From: an uncultured Clostridia bacterium
Lineage (GTDB): Bacteria; Bacillota; Clostridia; Oscillospirales; Oscillospiraceae
Assembly (NCBI GenBank): GCA_945918815.1
Contig: CAMEIU010000123.1
Coordinates: 1 to 6,359, forward strand
Direction: 5' to 3'
Length of the DNA stretch: 6,359 nt
Shown: piece by piece, positions 1-6,103 of the stretch
How the letters are laid out: each line of letters starts with the position of its first letter
Position numbering within the stretch: the stretch's first letter is position 1
Program-made: the position numbers and the translations under genes
The notes under the pieces: generated by a model
Seen by the model: only the letters and a program-made list of their open reading frames with translations
The model's database searches: none
Told to the model about the DNA's origin: nothing

Positions 1-2207
1 ACCAGCACCGGGTTCTCAATGCCGCCGGAGAGGATCTTCTCCATGTAGACCCGGACGTCCTCCTCCCGGTGGGCGATGACCATGTTCTGGCCGCCGATGA
101 CGTAGCTGGGCCGCAGGAGCACCGGATAGCCCAGGCGGTTCGCCGCCTGGAGGGCTTCCTCCAGACTGTGGACGCCGCAGCCCTTGGGACGGCTGATCTG
201 GAACCGCTCCAGCAAGGCGTCGAACCGCTCCCGGTCCTCGGCCATATCGATGGAGTCCTGGCTGGTGCCCAGGATTTTGACGCCCAGCTTATCCAGGAAG
301 CCGGTGAGCTTGATGGCCGTCTGGCCGCCGAAGGCCACCACCACGCCCACGGGCTGCTCCACCGCCAGAATGTTCTCCACATCCTCCGGGCAGAGGGGCT
401 CAAAGTACAGCCGGTCCGCCGTGTCGTAGTCCGTGGAGACGGTCTCCGGGTTGTTGTTGACGATGACCACGTCATAGCCCAGCTCTTTCAACGTCCAGAC
501 GCAGTGGACCGAGGAATAGTCGAACTCGATGCCCTGGCCGATGCGGATGGGGCCGGAGCCCAGAACCATCACCACAGGCCGCCCGGAGCGGCGGAAGCGG
601 CGGGCCTCGCAGAAGGGATCATAAGTGGAATAGAAATAGGGCGTGGCGGCATCGAACTCGGCGGCGCAGGTGTCCACCATTTTGTAGGAGGCCTGCCGCC
701 GCACCGGCAGCGAATGGCCGGAAATCCGCTCCAAAGCCCGGTCGGGATAGCCCAGCTGCTTGCCCCGCAGGTAGGCCTCTTCATCCAGGGCGGTCCCGGC
801 GATGGACTGTTCAAACCGGGCCAGCTTCTCCAGCTTGGACAGGAACCAGCCGTCGATGCGGGTGACGGCGTGAATGTCCGCCGCGGACCAGCCCTGCTTC
901 AGGGCCTCAAAAACCGTGAACAGCCGGTGGTCGTCCTGGTGGGCCAAACGAACCTCCAGAGGCTCGTCGGTCATGGGGGCGCAGTTGAGGGTGTCCAGGC
1001 CGATTTCCGCGCCGCGGACGGCCTTCATCAGGGCCATTTCAAAGCTGGGGGCGATGGACATAACCTCGCCGGTGGCCTTCATCTGGGTGCCCAGCTCCCG
1101 GCTGGAACCATAGAACTTGTCGAAGGGCCACTTGGGCAGCTTCACCACCACATAGTCCAGGGCCGGCTCGAAGCAGGCGCAGGTCTTGCCGGTGATGTCG
1201 TTGGGAATCTCATCCAGGTTGTATCCCAGGGCGATTTTGGTGGAGATTTTGGCGATGGGATAGCCGGTGGCCTTGCTGGCCAGGGCCGAGGACCGGGAGA
1301 CCCGGGGATTGACCTCGATGACCGCGTACTCGAAGCTGTCCGGGTTCAAGGCAAACTGGCAGTTGCAGCCGCCTACGATGCCCAGGGCGGAGATGATATC
1401 CAGAGAGGCCTTGCGGAGCATCTGATACTCCTTGTCCGCCAGGGTCAGCGCCGGGGCCACCACGATGGAGTCGCCGGTATGGACGCCCACCGGGTCGAAG
1501 TTCTCCATGCTGCACACGGCGATGACGTTGCCCGTCCCGTCCCGCATGGTCTCAAACTCGATTTCCTTCCAGCCGCGGATGTACCGCTCCACCAGAATCT
1601 GGGTGATGGGCGAGGCGTCCAGGCCCGTGCGGGCGATGACCCGCAGCTCCTCCTCCGTCTCCGCCACGCCGCCGCCTGCGCCGCCCAGGGTGAAGGCCGG
1701 GCGGACGATGACCGGATAGCCGATCCGGGCCGCCGCGTCCAGGGCTTCCGCCAGAGTGTTGGCGATTTCCGAGGCGATGGTGGGCTGGCCGATGGCGGCC
1801 ATGGTATCCTTGAACAGCTGCCGGTCCTCGGCCTTGTCGATGGCCTCGGCGTTGGTGCCCAGCAGCCGAACGCCGCGGCTCTGGAGGAAGCCCTCCTTGC
1901 TCAGCTCCATGGCGATGGTCAGGCCCACCTGGCCGCCCAGACCCGCCAGCATACTGTCGGGCCGCTCCTTGTCGATGATCCGCTTGATGGTCTGGGCCGT
2001 CAGGGGCTCCAGATAGATCTCGTCGGCCAGAGCCTGGTCCGTCATGATGGTGGCCGGGTTGGAGTTGACCAGGACCACGTTCAGCCCGGCATCCTTCAAA
2101 ACCCGGCAGGCCTGGGCCCCGGCGTAGTCAAACTCCGCCGCCTGGCCGATGACAATGGGACCGGAGCCGATCACCAACACTTTTTTGATTTCTTTATCCA
2201 AAGGCAT
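1..2207 (-). CDS. carB: Carbamoyl-phosphate synthase large subunit, 3' end cut by window edge
   Basis: Cytoplasmic large subunit of carbamoyl-phosphate synthase. It makes carbamoyl phosphate from bicarbonate, two ATP and the ammonia delivered by CarA, for pyrimidine and arginine synthesis. Seen: the start ATG at 2207 is preceded by GGAGGA (2216-2221) with good spacing. The protein opens MPLDKEIKKVLVIGSGPIVI, the classical CarB beginning. The first ATP-grasp glycine loop (TLGGAGGG) lies near residues 168-178. The metal-ligand stretch EVNPR falls at E298, N300 and R302, matching E. coli E299/N301/R303. After the oligomerisation region a second pre-ATP-grasp domain begins near residue 546 (VLGSGPIRIGQGIEFDY). 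The second ATP-grasp loop is RPSYVIGGQNM near residue 690. Only 735 complete codons of a usual 1060-1070 are in the window, so the rest of the second ATP-grasp domain and the C-terminal allosteric MGS domain lie outside. The truncation is the window edge, not decay; no stop or frameshift is visible. It lies 336 bp downstream of carA and probably shares its transcript. Confidence 0.97.
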   Translation of the reverse strand, partial: MPLDKEIKKVLVIGSGPIVIGQAAEFDYAGAQACRVLKDAGLNVVLVNSNPATIMTDQALADEIYLEPLTAQTIKRIIDKERPDSMLAGLGGQVGLTIAMELSKEGFLQSRGVRLLGTNAEAIDKAEDRQLFKDTMAAIGQPTIASEIANTLAEALDAAARIGYPVIVRPAFTLGGAGGGVAETEEELRVIARTGLDASPITQILVERYIRGWKEIEFETMRDGTGNVIAVCSMENFDPVGVHTGDSIVVAPALTLADKEYQMLRKASLDIISALGIVGGCNCQFALNPDSFEYAVIEVNPRVSRSSALASKATGYPIAKISTKIALGYNLDEIPNDITGKTCACFEPALDYVVVKLPKWPFDKFYGSSRELGTQMKATGEVMSIAPSFEMALMKAVRGAEIGLDTLNCAPMTDEPLEVRLAHQDDHRLFTVFEALKQGWSAADIHAVTRIDGWFLSKLEKLARFEQSIAGTALDEEAYLRGKQLGYPDRALERISGHSLPVRRQASYKMVDTCAAEFDAATPYFYSTYDPFCEARRFRRSGRPVVMVLGSGPIRIGQGIEFDYSSVHCVWTLKELGYDVVIVNNNPETVSTDYDTADRLYFEPLCPEDVENILAVEQPVGVVVAFGGQTAIKLTGFLDKLGVKILGTSQDSIDMAEDRERFDALLERFQISRPKGCGVHSLEEALQAANRLGYPVLLRPSYVIGGQNMVIAHREEDVRVYMEKILSGGIENPVL

Positions 2208-2268
2208 GGCTGTTTTCCTCCACTACGTGTATCGTTCATTATGAGATTGGCCTTTGCGGCATAACGAG

Positions 2269-2545
2269 AAATTGGAATTTATCTATGAGTTGACAATTGA
2301 TAATTGACAATTGACAATGGAGGTATCCGCTTCGCGGATGATTGAAATGATTGCCCGCCAGAAAGAAATCCGTAGGGGCAGCCCCATGTGGCCGCCCGTT
2401 GGTGCAGGCTTTCGGGCGGCCACGCGGGGCCGCCCCTACGGTGTTGCTTGATCGTGCTTCTGTCAATTCTAATTCATCGCGAAGCGACACCATAATTGTC
2501 AATTGTCCATTGTCAATTGTCAATTCGCTCTACAAATTCCAATTT
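2269..2545. repeat. 277-bp palindromic MITE-like intergenic repeat between carA and carB
   Basis: The element is bounded by perfect 12-bp terminal inverted repeats, AAATTGGAATTT (2269-2280) and AAATTCCAATTT (2534-2545). Inside these lie tandem TTGACAATT/AATTGTCAA units on both sides (2290-2318 and 2493-2525). Next come a small hairpin on each side (2325-2339 and 2477-2487) and a long GC-rich central hairpin (2370-2441). When the right half is reverse-complemented it aligns along much of its length with the left half, so nearly the whole element is one imperfect palindrome. It carries no transposase. I see no clear target-site duplication. I recall similar repeats, often misannotated as short proteins rich in 'GAAPRGRP', from many gut Clostridia, but this is memory and was not searched. 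Its right terminus overlaps the carA stop codon. Confidence 0.85.
2370..2441. other. Long GC-rich central hairpin of the intergenic repeat
   Basis: Arms 2370-2398 and 2413-2441 pair over 29 positions with three mismatches, around a 14-nt loop (2399-2412). In the minus-strand (car operon) transcript two of the three mismatches become G-U wobble pairs, so the RNA hairpin would be very stable. No U-run follows on either strand, so it is not a typical intrinsic terminator. It may be an RNA processing, stabilising or partial-polarity site between carA and carB. Confidence 0.85.
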
Positions 2546-3599
2546 ACCTTCCCATCCGGTCCAGGAACCGGTTGAACAGGAAGGACGTGTCCTTGGGGCC
2601 GCCGCAGGCTTCCGGGTGGAACTGTACCGTGAAGGCGTCGAGGTCGGGATAGTCCAGTCCCTCGCAGGTGCCGTCGTTGGCGTTGACGAAACGTTCCCGG
2701 CCGCCCGGCACGGAGCCGGACACCACCGCGTAGCCGTGGTTCTGGCTGGTGATATAGGTGCGGCCCGTCTCCAGGTCCCGGCAGGGCTGGTTCCCGCCTC
2801 GGTGGCCGTACTTCATCTTCTCCGTCCGGCCGCCGCAGGCCAGGGCCAGAAGCTGGTGGCCCAGACAGATGCCGAACATGGGCTTCTTTCCCAGCAGAGC
2901 CTTGAGGGTCTCAATACAGGCCGTGTTTTCCGCCGGGTCGCCGGGGCCGTTGGAGAGCATGATTCCGTCGGGATTCAAAGCCAAAATCTCCGCTGCCTGG
3001 GTTCCGGCCGGGACCACGGTCACCCGGCAGCCACGGGCCGTCAGGGAGCGGACGATGTTCCGCTTGGCGCCGTAGTCAATCAAAACCACATGATATGTTT
3101 CCGGGCCGTCCGCCGGTACCGTCTGGATCGTCTGGGCCGTCACCTGGTCCACGGCGCCGCGGACGGCGTAGGCGGCGATCTCCGACAAATCTCCGGGCAC
3201 CGTATCGGTCAGCATGGCATTGACCACGCCGTGTGCCCGGATCCGGTTGGTCAGCTCCCGGGTATCCACGCCGAAGAGGCCGGGAATATTGTTCCGCTTC
3301 AGGAATTCATCCACGGAATACTGGCAGCGGAAATTGGACGGCGCATCGCACCATTCCTTGACCACATAGCCCCGCAGCCAGGGCTTGCCCTCAAAGTCTT
3401 CCTCCATCACGCCGTAGTTGCCGATCAGGGGGAAGGTCTGCATCACGATCTGCCCGCAGTAGCTGGGATCGGTCAGGGTCTCCACATAGCCCTCCATGGC
3501 GGTGGAGAACACCAGCTCGCCCACGGCGGTACAATCCGCACCGAAGGCCCAGCCCTGAAATACGGATCCGTCCGCCAGCACCAAATATCTTTTTTTCAT
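2544..3599 (-). CDS. carA: Carbamoyl-phosphate synthase small (glutaminase) subunit
   Basis: Glutaminase subunit of carbamoyl-phosphate synthase. It hydrolyses glutamine and channels the ammonia to CarB. Seen: 351 residues, close to the usual 355-380. The N-terminal CarA-specific domain (about residues 1-150) begins MKKRYLVLADGSVFQG and contains FSTAMEGYVETLTDPSY. The class I glutamine amidotransferase domain follows, with the oxyanion motif SNGPGDP (about 216-222), the nucleophile elbow FGICLGHQ with catalytic Cys245, HRGGN (266-270), SQNHGYAV (285-292), and HPE with His328 and Glu330. All three catalytic-triad residues are present. The ATG at 3599 has AGAAGGG about 9 nt upstream. The stop is TAA at 2544-2546, inside the end of the palindromic repeat. 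It is the first structural gene of the car operon and follows a leader ORF and attenuator-like terminator. Confidence 0.97.
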   Translation of the reverse strand: MKKRYLVLADGSVFQGWAFGADCTAVGELVFSTAMEGYVETLTDPSYCGQIVMQTFPLIGNYGVMEEDFEGKPWLRGYVVKEWCDAPSNFRCQYSVDEFLKRNNIPGLFGVDTRELTNRIRAHGVVNAMLTDTVPGDLSEIAAYAVRGAVDQVTAQTIQTVPADGPETYHVVLIDYGAKRNIVRSLTARGCRVTVVPAGTQAAEILALNPDGIMLSNGPGDPAENTACIETLKALLGKKPMFGICLGHQLLALACGGRTEKMKYGHRGGNQPCRDLETGRTYITSQNHGYAVVSGSVPGGRERFVNANDGTCEGLDYPDLDAFTVQFHPEACGGPKDTSFLFNRFLDRMGR

Positions 3600-3621
3600 C
3601 GCGTCACGCCCTTCTTCCTAT

Positions 3622-3683
3622 AAAAAAACGGTCTTTCCAAACGACGGCGTCTCAAAAGAAACACCGGCCGTTGGGAAAAACCG
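3622..3683 (-). terminator. Intrinsic terminator / attenuator in the carA leader
   Basis: In the minus-strand transcript the arm CGGTTTTTCCCAACG (3669-3683) pairs with CGTTTGGAAAGACCG (3629-3643): 13 Watson-Crick pairs, one G-U and one mismatch over 15 positions. A run of seven U follows at once (3628-3622). The loop (3644-3668) holds the TGA stop of the leader ORF and a possible short GGC/GCC extension of the stem. The U-run ends 22 nt before the carA start, so termination here would silence carAB. The 5' arm lies in codons 26-31 of the leader ORF, so a ribosome translating it to the end would block the hairpin. The stem and U-run are seen directly; the attenuator role is inferred. Confidence 0.75.
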
Positions 3684-3759
3684 AAGCCAAAGAACACAGA
3701 CCGCTCTGCCCGCCGCCTGCGGGGAGCAGCAAAACCACCATGCCCAACAAACCTGACAT
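3652..3759 (-). CDS. 35-residue leader peptide upstream of carA
   Basis: A 35-codon ORF with ATG at 3759 and TGA at 3654-3652. It is preceded by a near-ideal ribosome site, AAAGGAG (3769-3775), 9 nt before the start. The peptide begins MSGLLGMVVLLLPAGGG and ends FPNGRCFF. Its first part is hydrophobic (a Leu/Val-rich stretch at residues 4-12), and it resembles no family I know. It sits wholly in the transcribed leader, between the promoter and carA. Codons 20-28 are U-rich (GGT CTG TGT TCT TTG GCT TCG GTT TTT), and codons 26-31 form the 5' arm of the terminator. This resembles the E. coli pyrBI leader, where UTP-dependent RNA polymerase pausing in a U-rich tract lets the ribosome catch up and prevent termination. 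There is a single arginine codon (32), so arginine-stalling is less likely though not excluded. Other reading frames here lack good starts. Confidence 0.6.
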   Translation of the reverse strand: MSGLLGMVVLLLPAGGGQSGLCSLASVFPNGRCFF

Positions 3760-3784
3760 GACCGCACGCTCCTTTCCGCTTTCG

Positions 3785-3803
3785 GCAGGCCGTTCCGGCC
3801 TGC
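3785..3803 (-). other. Perfect hairpin near the 5' end of the car transcript
   Basis: The sequence GCAGGCCG-GAA-CGGCCTGC forms an 8-bp perfect stem with a 3-nt loop. It begins roughly 12 nt after the predicted transcription start and ends about 10 nt before the ribosome site of the leader ORF. It may protect the 5' end of the mRNA, act as a pause hairpin that synchronises polymerase and ribosome, or be a protein-binding site. No U-run follows, so it is not a terminator. Confidence 0.7.
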
Positions 3804-3821
3804 ATGGATTTTTCGCGTATC

Positions 3822-3850
3822 ATCATACAGTTTCCATTCGGAATAGTCAA
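3822..3850 (-). promoter_or_regulatory. Sigma-A type promoter of the car operon
   Basis: A -35 box TTGACT (3845-3850) and a -10 box TATGAT (3822-3827) are separated by exactly 17 bp. Each matches the consensus at five of six positions. The predicted start is near 3815, which gives a leader of about 215 nt before carA. The region just upstream is AT-rich. Confidence 0.85.
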
Positions 3851-4063
3851 GTTTTGTTTGGCCAGCGCGTGGAAAAGAATTGGAATGAATTTTCAGATAT
3901 TTTGTGCATATCGCTGTTTTCTTGCAAAAATATTTAATATTATGCCATTTTCCGCAGAAAACGCGCGAAACAGTATTTGCATATTTTTTGTATATAGCAG
4001 GCAATTTCCAGGGACCGGAAGGATTTGCATGTTAAAACATGTATCCTATCCTTCCGCTGCTTT
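3851..4063. other. AT-rich intergenic spacer with one stem-loop
   Basis: This spacer separates the GH2 pseudogene from the car promoter. No convincing gene is seen: the open frames here lack ribosome sites and family likeness. A stem-loop at 4016-4056 pairs CGGAAGGAT with ATCCTTCCG (9 bp) around an inner CATGTT-AA-AACATG hairpin (4028-4041). It begins 8 nt after the stop of the GH2 remnant, so it may be the old transcription terminator. No U-run follows in the minus direction, so this is only a weak terminator call. Confidence 0.4.
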
Positions 4064-4872
4064 TCAGCCCTCGCCCAGCACGATCCTGCGGATCGTTTCC
4101 AGCGGGAGCTTCGGCGTGCGGTCATAGGTCAGAAGGCCGTTCTGCTCGTTTTCCACATCGGTAAGCTGGGTATAGCAATAGCCCTGCAGCAGCGGGCAGT
4201 CCCGCACGGCTGAGAACAGCTCGCACAGTTTTTCCGTGTAGGCCTCCGCCGTGGCCGTCTCACAATAGCCCCAGCTCCGGTCCGCGCAGTCCTCCGGCAC
4301 AAATTTGACGCCGCCAAATTCCGTCAGCATGACCGGCTGGCCGCGATACGAATACCCGCCGACATACAGCGGCTTATACCCGCCCTCTTGCGCGGAGAGC
4401 GCATCCAGCGAGGCAAACATCCGGCGCAGCGTATCGCCAGAGGAGGTGTAGCTGTGGAAGGTCAGAAGATCGCCGCAGGTATGCTCCCAGCCGTCATTGT
4501 CGCTTACGAGCCGCGTGGCGTCCATGGACTTTGTGAGCGACACCAGGGCGGCAATGTGCGCCTGCTGGCGCGGTCAGAAGCGACTGCGGCCAATACCCCT
4601 GATCGAGCAGAAGCCGCTGGTAATACAGGCGGTTATTGAGATACACGCGGCCATCCTGGACGGATATCTTCCGCAGGCCAAAATAGGATTGCACCTCGTC
4701 CGTCTGGGCCTGCCCGTCATAGACACAGAACGTGACGTCAAACAGGTTCGGCTGTTCCGGTGTCCACGCATATTCCTCCGGCAGCCGGATCTGCGGGCAG
4801 GCCGCTCAGACACAGCCAGTTTTCGCGCATAAAATCCGGCCGCGGATGCTCTGCCCTAGGAATTCTCTGCAT
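4064..4872 (-). pseudogene. Glycoside hydrolase family 2 (beta-galactosidase/glucuronidase-like) remnant with two internal deletions
   Basis: Three blocks in three different minus-strand frames match successive parts of one GH2 protein. Block 1 (about 4872-4808) is the N-terminus, MQRIPRAEHPRPDFMRENW, with TGAGGA just upstream. Block 2 (about 4805-4565) reads QIRLPEEYAWTPEQPNLFDV and then YFGLRKISVQDGRVYLNNR, ending DQGYWPQSLLTAP; this is the end of the Ig-like domain and the start of the TIM barrel. Block 3 (about 4567-4064) reads HIAALVSLTKSMDATRL, then GQPVMLTEFGG with the likely nucleophile Glu (codon 4319-4321), then YCYTQLTDVENEQNGLLTYD to a TGA at 4066-4064. Most of the sugar-binding domain is missing between blocks 1 and 2. 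The barrel section with the 'NES' acid/base Glu is missing between blocks 2 and 3. About 270 codons remain of an expected 550-600. The last block alone has an ATG but no ribosome site and would be inactive. The deletion sizes come from memory of the family. Confidence 0.85.
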
Positions 4873-4962
4873 AAGGATCCTCACTCTCAAAACGCAGAAA
4901 TGTGATAAAAGCCCGTACATGCCCCGTCGTTTTCAAAAAGAACGCAATTCCCGAAAAAAGGC

Positions 4963-5025
4963 GCGGATGCACTCTAGCGCTAAGATACAATGCGTCTCCG
5001 TGTTTGTCAACAAAAAGCGGATGCA
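4963..5025. repeat. Pair of 9-bp direct repeats flanking the GH2 promoter
   Basis: GCGGATGCA occurs at 4963-4971 and again at 5017-5025, 54 bp apart. On the plus strand A-rich tracts lie just upstream of both copies. One copy lies just upstream of the -35 box and the other just downstream of the predicted start. This placement fits regulator sites flanking a promoter, but a 9-bp repeat can also be chance. Confidence 0.4.
4982..5010 (-). promoter_or_regulatory. Probable promoter of the GH2 pseudogene
   Basis: A perfect -35 box TTGACA (5005-5010) and a -10-like TATCTT (4982-4987) are spaced 17 bp apart. The predicted start is near 4975, about 100 nt upstream of the GH2 start codon. The 8-bp palindrome TAGCGCTA (4975-4982) overlaps the start site and could be part of an operator. 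The promoter survives although the gene it served is broken. Confidence 0.6.
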
Positions 5026-5030
5026 TGGAA

Positions 5031-5076
5031 CAAAACGAACAGGAAACCCTGCCGAAATTCGACAGGATTTCCTGTT
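5031..5076 (-). terminator. Probable terminator downstream of fic
   Basis: Arms 5038-5055 and 5059-5076 form an 18-position stem with a 3-nt loop and two mismatches. In the minus-strand transcript both mismatches are G-U pairs, which fits an RNA hairpin of that strand. It is followed by CGUUUUGUU (5037 downward), an interrupted U-tract. It lies about 95 nt beyond the fic stop codon and upstream of the GH2 promoter, where a terminator would be expected. Confidence 0.6.
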
Positions 5077-5169
5077 TAGCTGTTCAAAACACGATAGATG
5101 ATTTTTGCTTTTCCTGTTTTTTACGTCTTTTCTGCAAAGAATAAAGAAAATTTTGGGTCTGGTCATATT

Positions 5170-5898
5170 CTATCGGTCTTCCCGCTGGTAATGGGGTTCT
5201 GGGACATAGGGTTCTTTCTGATACTTGCGATACTTTTCTGAACATGGTTTTTCCTGCGGCGGAGACACGATCTCATCTTCGTTATACTGAATCGGTTCCT
5301 CGCAGACAGCGTCCATCAGGATCTTTTCCAGATGCTCATATTCTGACACCTGGTCAATGGAGGCCATGACGAAGGAATCACGGACATAGCCTGCGCTGGC
5401 AGCCATCAACTCCTGATCCATGTAGTACCCGTAGTGCTCCACAAACATCGTCATCATCATTACGACAGTTCTGGTGTTTCCTTCCCGGAACGGATGCACA
5501 CGCCAGATTAGTGGAAAGCACTGCACGAGTCCACGAACAAACTCATCCCGGAAATAAGATTTCCACGGATGCGCCCGCAACTGTGCAAACGCCTGTTCCA
5601 AGTCACGCGGAATATCATCGTCATTGCTGTACCACACGCTTCGTCCACCCAGGAGGCGTTCCCGTTTCTCAATATTGATCTTTCGGTACTCTCCTGCCCA
5701 TTCATAGACGTCTCCAAACAGGAAACGGTGGATCGCGCAAAGTCCCGCAGGTGAGAAGTCGTCAAAGCCCTGCTCATACAGCAGCATCATACTGGCACGG
5801 GACAGTTCTGCCTCGACCAGATCCAGCGCCTTCTCATCCTGAATGCCCAGCTTATTACGCAGGACCGGTACATCCTCATAGAGATAGAGATCAGCCAT
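5170..5898 (-). CDS. fic: Fic-domain protein (probable AMP-transferase toxin)
   Basis: A 242-residue cytoplasmic Fic-domain protein. Family members usually transfer AMP from ATP to target proteins; VbhT-type FicT toxins modify DNA gyrase and topoisomerase IV. Seen: the Fic core runs about residues 45-195. It contains IHRFLFGDVYEWAGEYR (56-72), a flap-like stretch LLGGRSVWYSN (82-92) that would position the target, and the active-site motif HPFREGNTR (135-143) with catalytic His135, Glu139, Asn141 and Arg143. Against the canonical HxFx(D/E)GNGRxxR, the second Gly is Thr142 and the second Arg is Val146. The C-terminal 40 residues are charged and Pro-rich, probably disordered. The start ATG overlaps the antitoxin stop (ATGGCTGA). 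Only a weak ribosome site is present, so expression is probably translationally coupled to the antitoxin, keeping toxin at or below antitoxin level. Catalytic activity and target are inferred. Confidence 0.93.
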   Translation of the reverse strand: MADLYLYEDVPVLRNKLGIQDEKALDLVEAELSRASMMLLYEQGFDDFSPAGLCAIHRFLFGDVYEWAGEYRKINIEKRERLLGGRSVWYSNDDDIPRDLEQAFAQLRAHPWKSYFRDEFVRGLVQCFPLIWRVHPFREGNTRTVVMMMTMFVEHYGYYMDQELMAASAGYVRDSFVMASIDQVSEYEHLEKILMDAVCEEPIQYNEDEIVSPPQEKPCSEKYRKYQKEPYVPEPHYQREDR

Positions 5899-6094
5899 GG
5901 TCCCGTACCTGCGCCGCCAGCTTTTGATGGGACGCCAGCAGCGCCGCCTTCATCTGTTCACCGGTGATCTCGCCTCTGGCCCAGCTGCTGGACAACCGGC
6001 GGGCGTAATCCGAGACCGGCGCGCCTTCGATTGCGTTGATGGCGTCTGCCGTTTTGACAGCAGCCAACCGGCGGCTGCGTTGTGTTGCGGTCAT
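5891..6094 (-). CDS. VbhA-like Fic antitoxin
   Basis: A 67-residue protein directly upstream of fic and overlapping it by 8 nt. The ATG at 6094 is chosen because AAAGGAG (6104-6110) lies 9 nt upstream. The frame stays open further upstream to a possible ATG at 6220, but that start has no ribosome site and lies upstream of the promoter. The sequence has the antitoxin_VbhA pattern: a first helix with NAIEG (20-24), then PVSDYARRLSSSWARGEITG and a last helix ending in ALLASHQK. In this family a helix with the motif (S/T)xxxE(G/N) places a glutamate in the Fic ATP pocket. Here Glu23-Gly24 fits, but the Ser/Thr position is Ile19, so the motif match is partial. Gene order (antitoxin first) and overlap match known vbhA-vbhT/ficA-ficT modules. 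The role as antitoxin is inferred from family and context. Confidence 0.85.
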   Translation of the reverse strand: MTATQRSRRLAAVKTADAINAIEGAPVSDYARRLSSSWARGEITGEQMKAALLASHQKLAAQVRDHG

Positions 6095-6103
6095 AGAGGT
6101 CAA

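Noticed and set aside
69..2264. Long plus-strand open frame (731 codons) opposite carB
   Set aside because: It is a GC-driven antisense shadow of carB; it shows no family likeness, has no good ribosome site and is of low complexity.
2285..2525. TTGACAATT-type tandem units as a CRISPR array or origin iterons
   Set aside because: The units are too short and contiguous, without unique spacers. They are inverted copies within one palindromic element, and no rep or cas gene is near.
2239..2575. Short ORFs on both strands in the carA-carB gap, with 'GAAPRGRP'-like peptides
   Set aside because: They are translations of the palindromic repeat and have no coding signal.
2496..3623. Plus-strand open frame of 375 codons opposite carA
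   Set aside because: An antisense shadow of the fully convincing carA gene; its start lies inside the palindromic repeat.
3600..3815. PyrR-binding loop in the car leader
   Set aside because: I found no stretch resembling the conserved PyrR loop consensus in the leader; control by the leader ORF and terminator fits better.
3880..3900. ARG-box-like TGAA..TTCA upstream of the car promoter
   Set aside because: Only one weak half-palindrome is present, not the 18-bp ArgR operator, and it lies well upstream of the -35 box.
3596..4004. Two minus-strand ORFs of 84 and 128 codons upstream of carA
   Set aside because: One would start on the -35 box itself and the other upstream of the promoter. Neither has a ribosome site, and the peptides are arginine-rich and unlike any family.
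4760..5144. Plus-strand ORFs of 113 and 80 codons over the GH2 promoter region
   Set aside because: No ribosome sites, no family likeness, and they run across the promoter and terminator of the minus-strand genes.
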